Shown piece after piece: positions 45,610-57,053 of a stretch of DNA of 64,000 bases. The position numbers and the translations under genes were made by a program. The notes below the pieces were generated by a model. That model worked only from the letters and a program-made list of their open reading frames with translations, did not search any database and was not told where the DNA came from. The DNA is taken from assembly GCA_037176725.1 (NCBI GenBank), contig JAZBRS010000029.1, forward strand, positions 128,497,001 through 128,561,000. Direction: 5' to 3'. The stretch comes from Posidonia oceanica (taxonomy: Eukaryota > Streptophyta > Magnoliopsida > Alismatales > Posidoniaceae). Each line of letters begins with the position of its first letter. Within the stretch, counting starts at the first letter, position 1.

Positions 45610-46200
45610 ATGGCCAAATCCACCACCACCGCCGCCGTCGCCTTCCTCCTCCTCTTCTCCTCACTCTTCCTCCTCTCCCACGCGGCCACCACCACCACCA
45701 GCACCGAAGATGCCACCAAGCCCGACGCCACCATCGAAGTGCTACCGGCCACGGTCTCCGTCACCCCGCTCACAAAGGCAGTGCTCGAGCCCAGCTACAT
45801 CCCGATCCGGATCGACCACCTCCCGATCGACGGCCCACTCCGCGAGCTCAAGGGCGGCCGCAACCGCCACCCGATCCACGTCCGATTCTTCCACACCCAC
45901 CGCCCCCTCCGCCTCGTCAACGGCGGCCGGTACGGGATGCCACCGGAGTGGAGGGTGGGGTTCGGAGGGAGGAGGATGGGGATGGGGTTCCGGTTCCACC
46001 GTGGGCACGTGGTGAGGTGTGGGTTCATGAAGAGGATGATGGAGTTGGAGGGGAAGGAAGGGTTTCGGACGATGATGCGTGACCACCACCACCATCTTCA
46101 TCACGGGCATCACCATGAACAGCACCATGATGGTGAGAAGAAGAAGGAAGGTGGTGGTGGTTTGATGAAGTGGGTTCAGGGTCTTCTTGAGCAGTTCTGA
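45610..46200 (+). CDS. Small secreted basic, histidine-rich protein, function unknown
   Basis: A single-exon frame of 196 codons with a good plant start context (ACCATGGCC) and a strongly GC-rich coding body against A/T-rich flanks. Residues 1-25 form a signal peptide (MAKST..., then a run of Leu/Phe ending SHA). The mature part has a conserved-looking YIPIRIDHLPIDGPLRELKGG segment, a Gly/Arg/Phe-rich middle and a tail of about 17 His residues between residues 158 and 180, then EKKKEGGGG and an amphipathic LMKWVQGLLEQF end. The His cluster could bind metal ions; this is inference. I do not recognise the family. An alternative upstream start at 45532 is GC-poor and unlikely. Both strands are open here because of composition; the plus strand is chosen for its signal peptide and start context. 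Confidence 0.7.
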   Translation: MAKSTTTAAVAFLLLFSSLFLLSHAATTTTSTEDATKPDATIEVLPATVSVTPLTKAVLEPSYIPIRIDHLPIDGPLRELKGGRNRHPIHVRFFHTHRPLRLVNGGRYGMPPEWRVGFGGRRMGMGFRFHRGHVVRCGFMKRMMELEGKEGFRTMMRDHHHHLHHGHHHEQHHDGEKKKEGGGGLMKWVQGLLEQF

Positions 46201-47315
46201 GATGTGCTTGCTGGTTTCTTTCTGGCGACTTCTACTTTTATTATAGAAAAAGATTGATGAAGTATGACTATACCATATATATGGTTTGGTGTTTCTTATG
46301 ATATGTGATGGATGTATACTAAGACATAATCATGTGATTGTATGTGTGTGTGTCTGTTCTACTTCTATAGTTGTTATACACCTTGCTCCCTACTGTTGTT
46401 GGTACTGGGATTATGATGATGAAAAATAAACTGAGTTGATGATGTTGTAAATACCATACTGTTTTCATTTGTTTTGTTCTCCCTCTCTGTTATGCTTTTA
46501 GAATTGATTTTGGTATGTAAGAATCATTAGAAGGGAGTTTGATGTTGGTTCACACCTGTGAGGAAAGTGACCAATGATTAATTGAGGTTGCCTAGTACAC
46601 TATATTGTTAAAGCAGTGTGATTTGATTCCTCTGTTGTTCAGATCGGAGACTTGCATTACTGGAGCCTCCAAAGATTACACAGAAATGTAGAAATAAAAT
46701 AGTTCCCCCAAGTCATCTCAACAAGTGCAAAGGTGATGGATGATCTGTTTTCAATTTTCTTCAAGGAGGTCAGATGAGAGAGATTCAAGAAATTTGATCA
46801 TACTGCTTGCCGTCTCTAAGTATCGTACTGGGCTGTTTCTCGCCTGTAAAGGAGGAGAAGGGTAACATCTCATATCAAAATATTATTAAAAAAAAAAAAC
46901 TCATATCAAAATGGATCTCTGGAATTGTTCTGTTCAAGGCTCTAGATCTAGTTGTGTCAACACACTGAAACCAGGGAAGTCGACGAATCATGCTGCTCGC
47001 AAACAAAACATATTTAGAAAAAAAAACAGAACATTTCTCAAGTAACTTTTGCGAATCGTGTACAACTACATAACAATTTCAATTTTAATATAATGGAAGG
47101 AAAGGATCAACAATACTTTCACAATGCTAGGGGTATTAACAACAGCCAAGTAATGAAGTACTTATTCACCAGAGCATATCTGATTGAATATTAGGATCTA
47201 ATGCTTCAAATAGCCACTGCATAATAGCCATCAAAGCACCATTTGATTTTCCTTAACTTTGGAAAACAGAACTTGCTCCCCAAAAAAAAATGCAATCTAC
47301 AAAAAGCAAGGGGAC
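46201..47315. other. Intergenic, between two converging genes
   Basis: It contains the 3' ends of the His-rich gene and the GH28 gene. No further gene seen. Confidence 0.4.
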
Positions 47316-50300
47316 TTACAGAGCACTTGAACAGAATCCGGCAGAATTTGTGCTGAATAGCTCTGAGCAAGGCGAAGGTGACACCTCGATAGCAGCACCT
47401 GTCACATCCGTGCACTGCCATGGTCTCTCCTGCGAACCGACTCCATGAAGCTTAATGTTCAAGAGGCACACATGAGTGAAGGGATACTTCTTGATGCCCG
47501 TTACAATTCCTGGCTGCAGAACCTCAACACCCCACACATTCTTGATCGTGATTCCATCAACGACCGGAACTGCATTAGGATCGTACTTATCGTCAGGGTG
47601 GTCTCCAACATCCCCTGCAAGCCTAACACCCTTGCGAATGCCGTTCATGTTGACATCTGATACAGTGATGTTCTTTATGTATCCTCCTCTGCCCCGGTTG
47701 GTTTTCAGGTGGATGCCAATACCGGTGTTGAATATGTTTATGTTCTCCACCAACACATTTTCTATCCCACCAGATGCTTCACTTCCAAGTGCTATACCAG
47801 CAAAGGGAGTGGACCCTGTCACCCGTCGAATGGTGATATCTTTACTTGGACGGCCATATGCGATGCCATATTCATCCCATCCACTCTTCACAGCTACCAG
47901 GTCATCACCCGTTGCTATGTATGAGTCCTCAATGCAAACACTGGTGCTTGAATCTGAATTGCAAAGCAGAGCCTTACAACTTAGCAATATTGAACACAAA
48001 TTATGGTCTCTAACGAGCACTCTGTGATAACAGAACTAGTCATGTTCTCCGTTCGGATGGTCTTTATCCATATTTTTAATAGTGATAGTTTAGAATATAG
48101 AGAAGAGATAAAAGATGTTATGCTAAAAAATAAATTGAATTGAAATTTAGAATGATATTTAAATCATTTACAGTTTAAATAAACTCTGTTTCAAGTATTT
48201 AACTGAAAGAAGTACCTGGATCAATTCCATCAGTGTTGGGTGAGTCATATGGAGCCAATATTGTAACATGCTTAACAACAACATTGCTGCCAAGAAAAGC
48301 TTTTTATCACTGATGAATACTAAAAACCAAATAAATATATTATTTTAAAACGCCCACTACATTTTTTGTTGAAACAGAAGATAAGAAACAAATAATTATT
48401 TTAAAAGCTGCTGTCATGAAATGGATTTTATTAAGCAGAAAAATACTAAGAACCATATGGAGCAGAAATCAGACTAAATGAAACCAACACTACACCCAGT
48501 GAGACGGGGATGATATCATCTTTAATGGACGCATTGTGCATGATAAATTTGAAATTTTCTTTCTTATTAGAATGTTAATTACATGAAATTCCGTTCATGT
48601 TGGACACAACTAGAAGTTTGATTTTGCTCAAGCAACACACATATTGTTGGCATGACAAATTTTTTAGCTAAGTTCTGAATTATTTGATAATCAGTCTTTT
48701 TTATAATAATTTTTTTGATGCAGCAAAAGCCAAGAGTGTTGATTAAGCAACATAAGAGCTTCTGGTTTTGTAGAAACAAAGAAAAAAAAAACCATCTAAA
48801 TGTGAAGAACTTAATTGAAAAATAACAATAAAATACAAAATCATTCTTGCACCTGCAATAAACAGGATGTATATTCCAAAAGGGTGAGTCTTGAAAAACC
48901 ACGTTGGAGATGAGGATGTCTCTAGAATTCATCATCTCCAAGATATTTGGTCGTGTGTAAGAAAGGGTTCTTTGCCTCCACATATTCCACCACACATTAC
49001 CTTGGCCATCAATAGTTCCATTGTCACCTGTTGAAGCAACAATTTTGATAATGTAAGGATCTGACATACAAAGGTGAAAGAAAATAGGCTGTATATTAAT
49101 GTTCAATGGTGGCTATTAACATATAAAAACTCAGAAAACAAGTTAACCTAAATGTCCAATATAAGCAATATTACATATATTCTGAAATTTAAGCTACGAT
49201 ATTAGTCCAATAAATAGAAAATAGGATAATAATGTCTTAATAGGTTCTACGAGTTCGACTTGGGGTGCATTTGGGGTGGCTAATAGGAGAAGCTAGCTTT
49301 TGCGTCATTTCTCAGAAGTTAGATTTTAGGTCATTTGTCAGAAGCCTTTGGGTTGAATAACAGAAGTTTGTTTGGCAAAATAATGACCCATTGTGGATTC
49401 TAAACTTATTTGTGTGAGAGAGAAGAGGGTGCGAGAGGGTTTTGTCGTTAGGTTAGGGTTTAATGGTATGGTTTATTGGTAATAAATTGAAATGTATGAG
49501 AGTAGTTCTGGCCAAAAAGTTATGATTTTTTGGTAATATAATAAAATGTATAAGGGCAGTTCTGGTATTTAAGGGAGTATTTATGTAGCTTCTACTAGAA
49601 ACTGTATTAAGCCAGCTTTTGAAAATGAACTGCTGTTACTGTTCGAATAGCTGGTAGCTTTTGTCAGAAGTTACTACTAGAAGGCTCGTTTGGAAGTGCT
49701 TTTGGGTTTTTTTGGCTACTCCCAGAATCCAGACACCCAGAAGCTATCCCAAACGCACCCTTGGTCTCTATATACACATCACTAATAGAGTAACAATTCG
49801 ATGCTTTACATGTATTCTGATAATTTACTAGGTATAAATCTCCTGGAGAACTTAACAGCTCCTGCAGCTATTCATTTCTTTAGTGCCACAAAATAAAGGA
49901 TTAGCAGGCCGATTCTTGAAGCTTTCATATCCAAACTAACTTAGCCAGAAAAATTACATGAAAATATGACAATAAGTCAAGACAAACCTGTTATTATCAC
50001 ATCATAAAGTCCATCTCCATGAATAAGGCTAATATATCGCCCTCCCGGTAGCTCTCTACCTCTTCCATAAGATGGTAAGGGTTCTATCAAGGGCCAATTC
50101 ATTGTATCCTGCACCAATCGAAACATTATTTCCTCCAGAAGAGAAACCATCAATCAATCCCTATCGGGGAAAAACCAATAAGACCCTATTCATATTATCC
50201 TACAAAAGAAACAAGCCTACAAAGTCTTGCATCATTTAGCTGTGGAACCAGAAACAAAGAATATAGGTTAGATGCAAGAAGTTCAGAAATATCCCTAGCC

Positions 50301-50929
50301 AACTGAGAGCTCGATCAAGTGGTACTCACACAGCAACCAAAACAATTCAGGCTACAAAATGAGATTTCTAGAGCATCTCGAAGTTCTTTCTCTTAGATCG
50401 GTTTTATCTGTAGTATTAACGGCTTCTAATAAAAAAAAATTGCATTCTATTGCAACATTGAGGCCATATGTCCAATTCCATCACAGCCGCCAAACACATA
50501 AAGTTAAGAAAAGCATAGAATACACAACCCAAAAAGGACTAGGTAGAAAATTGCAAAACAAGAAATATATATATATATATATAATATACACACCTGAGTG
50601 GCCTTGATGACAGCATTCTTTGCAAGAAACAAGGTCATGTGACTGGTGAGGTTGAAGCTCCCAGTGAGCCAAACCCCAGGAGGAACGTACAGCAACGTGC
50701 CTCCTGGCCTCCTGAGATGCTCAATCCTGTAAATCGCCTCACGGAAGGCCCCTGTATTGATGGCCTTGCCGTCTCCAACCCCTCCAAAATCTGTGATCGA
50801 TATCGTCTCCCCTCGGACCTTCATCGGCACGGCATCCGAGCAAGTTACCTCGGCCAGTGCCAGTTTGGTGGTCAGGAAGCAGAGAAACAGCAAAACCCAG
50901 AATCCCATTTTCTCACCTGAAGCTTGCAT
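47316..50929 (-). CDS. Polygalacturonase-like glycoside hydrolase family 28 protein
   Basis: The gene would encode a 446-residue secreted protein, family 28, acting in the cell wall on pectin. Minus-strand coding exons with consistent phase: 50929-50594, 50108-49988, 49027-48853, 48286-48216, 47953-47316. Residues 1-28 form a signal peptide (MGFWVLLFLCFLTTKLALA). Then come TDFGGVGDGKAINTGAF, WWNMWRQ, SPFWNIHPVYC, NTDGIDP (228-234) and GDDLVAVKSG (250-259). The classic third and fourth PG motifs are altered: FAGIALGSE takes the place of GHGISIGS and HLKTNRGRGGYI that of RIKT. This matches a plant subgroup annotated only as probable polygalacturonase. No stops or frameshifts, so it is likely functional. 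The start at 50929 is chosen because the signal peptide follows; an ATG at 50908 is a possible alternative. Confidence 0.92.
49263..49760. mobile_element. MITE in GH28 intron
   Basis: About 498 bp with imperfect inverted ends: GGGTGCATTTGGGGTGGCT and, from the far side, GGGTGCGTTTGGGATAGCT (16 of 19 match). A three-base TTG flanks both sides. Class is uncertain: ends look hAT- or Harbinger-like. It sits in the intron between exons 49988-50108 and 48853-49027. Confidence 0.6.
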
Positions 50930-51828
50930 TGCAAAATAGATGGGTTTTTTTCTTCCCTCTGTCTCTCTTCCCCCAAGTGTAGAAGAGGGAAGACCGAAAC
51001 AAAGAGATTGGAAGAAGTAGAGACTGGAATGGAAGGAAAGGAAATAAATGGCGGTACTAATCACATGCATGGTCCATGAGGAGAGGAAAGAAATGGCAGG
51101 GTACAGTAAAAAAAACCCACAAGGTAGAGCAGAGAACCACCAGCGTTGACGGTGGGAGGACATGGTGGTCACCGGTGGGTGGGCAGCAGCAATCGCTTCA
51201 CAATGAAAGCTTTTAGACGAGATCACGACGACAGTTCATAACAGTGCTGGGGTACGAGAGATGAAGATGAGAAGTTAGGTGCTTTATCCAATCCGCATTG
51301 ATCGTTCTAACGGACAAATTGTAGAGCTGTTGTTATTCCAGCCGAGAAGTTTGGTGCCCTGTTGTGTGTGGAACGAAGAGGTGGTGGATTGGAGGTCGTT
51401 TTCTTCACTGCTGATGTCCTTTCTGTTCGCAAGTTCTTCTTATTTTAAAGCATACTCGATTTTGGACGCAAGTGGAACACCGTGTGTTTTTCGAGACTCT
51501 GTGCAATTCCTGTATAATCAATCAATAGCCAATGTCTAACGCTTACAACGTACCAAGATTATACAACAACAAACCCAACAAACGTTCTGCGCGCTTTGGC
51601 TATGTGCATGGTGAACTATGGGTGGGGCATACTCGCAAATGATTTGGGACTGGGAAATCCTCTTCAATACTTCGTTCCTCGGTTGAAGCTGATTCAGCCT
51701 GCCCATGCGTCCAATTGAGCTGGACTTTCTAGACGGTAGGTGCACACGTTACGTTCTTCGATTCGCTTTTTATGTTCTCTCACTCTTTCCTCCCCATCGT
51801 CTCGATTTGCAGTGAAGATTCTACCCTA
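50930..51828. other. 5' flank of GH28 gene
   Basis: Promoter and 5' untranslated sequence of the minus-strand gene are expected here; no clear TATA was assigned. The far end is the start of the LINE-like remnant. Confidence 0.4.
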
Positions 51829-53880
51829 ATGGGTTCGATCTCTCGATTTGTTGGGGGAGGCCCCTGGATTTTGGATGCGGCCTCATCCCTTGAAAAAGCT
51901 TATTCTTCTCCTTCCCCTACCTCCATCAAGAGGCTGCAATCCAAGGTGGATTCACTCCGCTTGGATTCGTTTCCTTTTGAGGAAGTCCTTTTTTTTGAAA
52001 AAGATCTTATCTCTCTCCATCCAAAGAGTAATTTTCCTTTGAACTTTACCTCTGATGGAAATGATCTTACTTCGATAGATGATAGGGATTGTCCCTCTTC
52101 ACTTCTAGTGGAAGATAAGTCCTAGGGGAGCGAATTTTTTGCTCTTGATGAACAGACCTCTTATTCTGTTGAACTCTCGATTGAGCTTGAGTTGTTCCGG
52201 ACTGAGGCGAGTTCCAATCCTTTTTCTTCGTTTAAGTTGGATTCCTACCCTTCATCGGTTTTCCAATCGAAAATCAGCAGTATGGATACCCCAATTTAAT
52301 TCTTTTGTCCAGTGTTGTAATCGACGGGTATTAATTAATAAGACGCCTTATTCTTTTAACCCCATTAATCAGAGTGATGATGGTTGGACTGTTGTCCACC
52401 GCTGACATATCAAATCTCCCCTGATCCGCTTCTACATTGTGCATGATAGATGCTTTAAATGTGGGTTGCATGGGCACGTTAGTTTGAGGTGCAGATTTCA
52501 AGATTGCTGTTTTAAGTGTAGAGTGTTGGGCCACTCCACTGCCGTTTGCAAATTTTATTCTCAGACGGGCTCCTCTACACTTCATTGCCCTGCCATTCAC
52601 CCCCAACCTCCTTCTTCTTCTCCGTCAGCATTTATGGTCAGACGGTCTCCCCACCAACCCATAGTTATTTCTACATCGGAGGAATACTATGCTCACATGG
52701 ATTTCTTGTCCACTTGTGCGGTGGCCACCACCAACCATAACAATATTTCCCAAGAGGAGATGATCGCTAATTTACTAGCCCTTTGGCCTCAGCATAGGGA
52801 GTGGCAGGTTATTCACATTATTGATTCAAAATTTTTGATCAAGTTTCCCTCCCTAGTGCTTCGTGACGAGGTGCTCTCTACGGACTGGACAACATCCTCT
52901 GGCATACCTCTCCATTTCGCGCCAAGGAATACTAACATCAATGCTATCTAGACGTTGAAGGATGAAGAATGAAGGATTTTGGATTCGCATTGAAGGGATT
53001 CCGCACCATCTCTAATCTGTTTTCTAAGATGATCTCTGACTTTGTGGATCTCATGGATGTAGATATGTGTCATGAGTACGCCAACTATCAAGGATATGCC
53101 CGGGTTAAGATTAAGCTACACCTTGGTAGAGAGTTGCCAGGAGTCCTTCATTTCTCCTTTCTTCGAAAGGTTTACCCTATTCACTTCAATCAAGTACTGG
53201 ATATTTGTCCTCCAGTATCGAAGTTTGTTCCTCCGACTGTGTCTTTCGCCATGGGCTCTTCTGGCCCCCGGAGTGCTAGGAAGGCGCATGGCAAGATGTT
53301 CTGGGGGGCTAGTGGATTCCAAGGTGGTAGAGGGAGCAAAGGAAACTTTAACGTTTAGAAACGCCAGCCAAATTTGCAAGACAAGGGTGGTCATAGACAT
53401 GGTCTTGGTTCATAGCATCCTCCTGGCCGAAAGAATATGAATCAGGTCCCAACTACTGCTGGTAACGTCGATATCCTCTCCAGGCCGAGTCCAGGCTAGT
53501 TCAGTGTGGTGGATGATCAGGTCGAGCATCGGCATAAGTCCCCTTCTCAACCTAATACGGTTGGGGTTCCTCGTAAGGACTTGGCTAAGGCAGCGGGCTT
53601 TCTGTCTCCACGTGGTACCCCTAGTCAACAAAAGGGAAAGGCCCCAGTGTATTATGATATACTTCCCTCTAGGGATGACCGAGACTCAAGGGACACTTCA
53701 GCCTTTCTAGGTAAAGAGTCTGCTTGTATTTCCTCAGTGCCAGCTACCTGGAACCACAAAAAGAAGAAGGCCACAGTTAAGGCACTGGTTGCTTCTGATG
53801 AATCGGGTGTGGAGGAGGATGTGACGGAGGCACCGCATGTGTCTTCTCGATCCAAGGGTGGTACTATCTCTGCTCAATAG
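51829..53880 (+). pseudogene. LINE-type ORF1-like pseudogene
   Basis: A decayed frame on the plus strand begins MGSISRFVGGGP at 51829. Around 52450 it has two CCHC knuckles in tandem, CFKCGLHGHVSLRC and CFKCRVLGHSTAVC. A region of the DUF4283 kind follows (WQVIHIIDSKFLIKFPS..., then RIEGIPHH and MISDFVDLMDVDM). Stops at 52123, 52401 and 52949 and frameshifts near 52300 and 53015 break it. The C-terminal part is Ser/Lys-rich. Such proteins are the RNA-binding partner of plant L1-type LINEs. No reverse transcriptase was seen after it; it is cut by the Copia LTR at 54262. Confidence 0.6.
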
Positions 53881-54261
53881 AATAGCCCCCGTCGTGCAAC
53901 ATAAGGTACCCCCTATCCACATGGTCCCCCCATGTCCGAGAACGGTGTATGGTGGGGCAATCTTTTCTTCTTTTGTTTCCTCTCCCTTAGCCTCTCCTGG
54001 AGGTTGTGTCTGGTTTGGGGGACTCTTCCCCCTCTGACTCTATCTTGAACAGTATTCTCTCTTGAGAGTGTTATGATAACTTTATGAAAATTTGTTCTAA
54101 AATTGGTATTTTGATTGAGAATGATAGGGATGCGAAACACTTGCTTAATTCGATTAGAGCTCAACACAATCTTCCTCCATCTGATTTAGATGAGGAAAGG
54201 GCTTGTGTGGCTCTCATGCATGCCCTACACTATTAACCAGCATTGCTGTACTGGTTGTAGC
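53881..54261 (+). pseudogene. Further LINE-like remnant to Copia insertion
   Basis: Possibly the end of the same element. The sequence reads as fragments of protein (LDEERACVALMHALHY near 54186) in a broken frame. It ends where the Copia LTR starts. Confidence 0.35.
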
Positions 54262-54599
54262 TGTTGGCAAAATTACTTCATCTCTATTTCGATGATAACA
54301 AAACATATTTGTGAGCTAACCTTCTTAATAGGTCAAGGAAGAGTTCTCATAGACTTTGGAACAAGAAGAAATTGGCAAAGAAGATATCTATGTAGAAGTT
54401 CAAGGCAATTCAAGTCAAATCTATTGAAGATTAGAGACCAAGTTTCTATTGTAATTAAAGTGTCATGTAAATATAATATGTTGTATTCTAGGAACTTGTA
54501 ATAATCTCCCAAACACCTCCATAATGCCTTAGGAAAATATCCAAATCCCCAAAACCAATCATTCATTGAAAACATTAAGTATAGGGCTTTACAGGGCAT

Positions 54600-54763
54600 T
54601 TCGGCATACCGAACAATTTTGGTATACCGAAATCTAGGTTTACAGAGTGCACAATCGAGAACCAATTCGGCATACCGAACTAGTTTTGGTCTACCATTTT
54701 GTTTGTCTGTTGTAAACATTTGTGAGTCATTCGGTCGACCGAACCAATTTCGGTATACCGAAT
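54600..54763. repeat. Three pairs of palindromes in Copia U3
   Basis: Palindromes TTCGGCATACCGAA (54600 and 54666) and TTCGGTCGACCGAA (54730) are each followed about 18 bases later by a second one, TTTGGTATACCGAAA-like (54617, 54684 decayed, 54748). All lie 60-220 bases upstream of the TATA box. Confidence 0.75.
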
Positions 54764-54818
54764 GACTATTCGTTTGATGTAAAAAGTAGCCATTAGACAC
54801 ACTTTGTTACCCATCCTT

Positions 54819-54831
54819 TCTATAAATATAG
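54819..54831 (+). promoter_or_regulatory. TATA box of Copia LTR
   Basis: TCTATAAATATAG at the expected place downstream of the palindromes. Confidence 0.55.
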
Positions 54832-55380
54832 ACCTCCTCTTAGACACAAGAAGTCCCACACTCTAGTATTTCATGATCAACCTATAGAGAAGAGTTTTTA
54901 AGCATTTCATTCCCATCTTGTTAGAAAAGTTTCCAAGCAAGAGAGTTTCATTCTCATCCTTTCACATTGCCAAAAGTGTTTTGGGAGATTATAGAAAAGA
55001 ATTGTATTCTTTCCTTTCTTCTAGTGTAAGTTCTTCTCCGGTTGTGAGAAGGGAAGGCCGTGGTTTTTGCGGAGCTTGGTGAGGGTTCGTCAAGGAGTGT
55101 AATGATGGGATCTTGACTCGGTAATAAGATCGGATTAAGGAAACTCTCGAGGGATTCTCGATGAGTGGACTAAGCCAGGGAGGCTGAACCACTAGAAGTA
55201 TCTCTTGTACTTCATTTTCTCTCATCCCCTTCTTTGCATGTTTATAGTTTAATATTCAAATCTTTCATTTTATTCCATTTACTTGAATATTGCTTGTGTT
55301 TGTTGAATAAGTGTTTTAAATTCTGTATTTATCTTTAAATCTCTATTCATCCCCTCTAGAGATGCTTAAAATCCTAATAA

Positions 55381-55393
55381 TTAGTATCAAGGC
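55381..55393 (+). other. Copia primer binding site, tRNA-Met-like (decayed)
   Basis: TTAGTATCAAGGC corresponds to the usual TGGTATCAGAGC with changes. Confidence 0.55.
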
Positions 55394-55489
55394 ATTGTTT
55401 ATCTAGTTATAAGATTTAATTATCTTCTAGATATAGCTTCATATTCTTGTTCATTAAACCCTTACAATATAGATGGACAAAGTATAAAT

Positions 55490-56738
55490 AGACCACCATT
55501 TTTTGATGGTAACAATTATAACTATTGGAAATGTAGAATGCAAATCTATCTTAAATCTATTAATCTTGATTTGTAGGATATTATTATAAATGGATATACT
55601 CCTAGTAAAAAGAATTATAAGAAGTGAAATGACAATGAAAAGAAATTAGCTACTTTAGATGCTAAGGGATTAAATACTCTGTTTTATGCTATTAGTCAAG
55701 ATCAATTTAATCGTATTTCTAATTGTAGCACATCTCATGAATCATTGCATGTTTTATAAGTTACTCATAAGAGAACAAGTCAAGTCAAAGAAACTAAGAT
55801 AAATATGCTTGTTCATAAATATGAAATGTTTAAAATGCAACCTTATGAATTTATTGGTGATATGTCTACAAGATTTAGTGAGATCACTAACAATTTGCAA
55901 TCTCTTGGTAAAAATTATTTTTAAAGTGATTTAGTTAGAAAAATATTTAGATCTCTTACTCCGGATTGGGAGAAGAAGACCACCGTTATTGAGGAAGCAA
56001 AAGATCTCTCCACGTATTTCCTAGAAATCCTCATAGGAAATCTCACTTCCTAGGAAGTTCAAATGAAAGAGAAGAAATTTGAAGATGTTCTAGAGAAGGA
56101 GAGTATTGGTTTTAAGGCATTTATCGAGTCGGATGATTCGGAGGATGATCTTGCTCTCATCACTCACAAGTTCAAGGATTTCTTAGAGGAAAGAAGAGTT
56201 CAAAAGAAAGACAAAAAGAACAAAAGAAAAGTCAAGAAAAAAAAAACTCTCCAAGCTACTTGGGATAATAGTGACTCTTCAACCGATTAGGAAATCTCAT
56301 CCGATGGTGAAGTTACTCACCCATGCTTTATGGCAAAATCTAGTGAGGTACCATCTTTAGATAATATTGAAGATTTTTCTATAAATGATTTACTTGATGC
56401 TTTTAATGAGCTTTATTTGAAATATAGATATTTGAATGGTAAATGCAAAAGTATAAACCAAAGTTTTATTGATATATCTCTTGAAAAGGAAATGATTTCA
56501 AATGAAAATGATGAATTAAGAAATAGGAATAAAGCATTTGAAATAGAAAATGATGACTTGAAAAAAGAATTGATTATCATGAAAGATAGAATTGATGTTT
56601 TAGAAAATGACATTGCATCATTAAAAGTCAAAAGTGAAAATTTGCTTAATGATGTTAGTAAGTTTACACTTAAGAAGAAATCATTTGATGTAAGGAAACA
56701 TAGAAGTGAAAATGTGCATAGAAAGATTATTCCATATG
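55490..56738 (+). pseudogene. Copia gag (UBN2 type), cut by second Tat element
   Basis: One frame carries RPPFFDGNNYNYWKCRMQ, the entry of the UBN2-type gag of plant Copia elements, then FKMQPYEFIGDMSTRF and LVRKIFRSLTPDWEKK. It continues as a charged Lys/Glu-rich region and a coiled-coil (ELRNRNKAFEIENDDLKK...). In-frame stops at 55577 (TAG), 55625 (TGA), 55757 (TAA), 55922 (TAA), 56051 (TAG) and 56288 (TAG) make it a pseudogene. No frameshift is required. It ends abruptly at the second Tat element; the rest of pol would lie beyond the window. Confidence 0.7.
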
Positions 56739-56940
56739 TGTAGACACTCCAATTTGACAGCCATTTGGCGGATTTCACTCGGGGATCGAGCTCAGAAACC
56801 TAAAATCCCACTTTCCACGAAAACCCCATCCAAACCCTAAAACTCAACCAAAACCCTAACATTTCTCCCTCAACACAAACTTAGGCCCATTAGAAACCCA
56901 CTAGGTCCATTTAGAAGCCCAGTTGAGACAAGAGGGTCCA

Positions 56941-57053
56941 GTCGCCAGTCACACAATCGACTGGACTGTGTTGTCGCCACTCGTACAGGTGACTCGGTCT
57001 GTCGCCAATCACAGCGGTGACTGGACTGAGTTGTTGCCAGCGAGTGCGGCGAC
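56941..57053. repeat. Four 21-nt dyads in second Tat LTR, first array
   Basis: Units at 56941, 56973, 57001 and 57033, GTCGCC-N9-GGTGAC and close variants, with linkers of 11, 7 and 11 bases. The two 11-base linkers are TGGACTGTGTT and TGGACTGAGTT. Confidence 0.85.

Larger units (their letters stand above)
54262..55378 (+). mobile_element. Copia-type element, 5' LTR
   Basis: Starts TGTTGGCAAAATTACTTC and ends near 55378, where a tRNA-Met-like primer site follows. A TATA box is at 54821. The right end is not sharp because the last bases have decayed. The other LTR is outside the window or lost. Confidence 0.6.

Noticed and set aside
45742..46128. Minus-strand frames opposite the His-rich gene
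   Set aside because: Shadow of GC-rich codon use; the plus strand has signal peptide and start context.
50560..50585. TA dinucleotide run in GH28 intron 1
   Set aside because: Ordinary microsatellite near a splice site; splice donor itself is intact.
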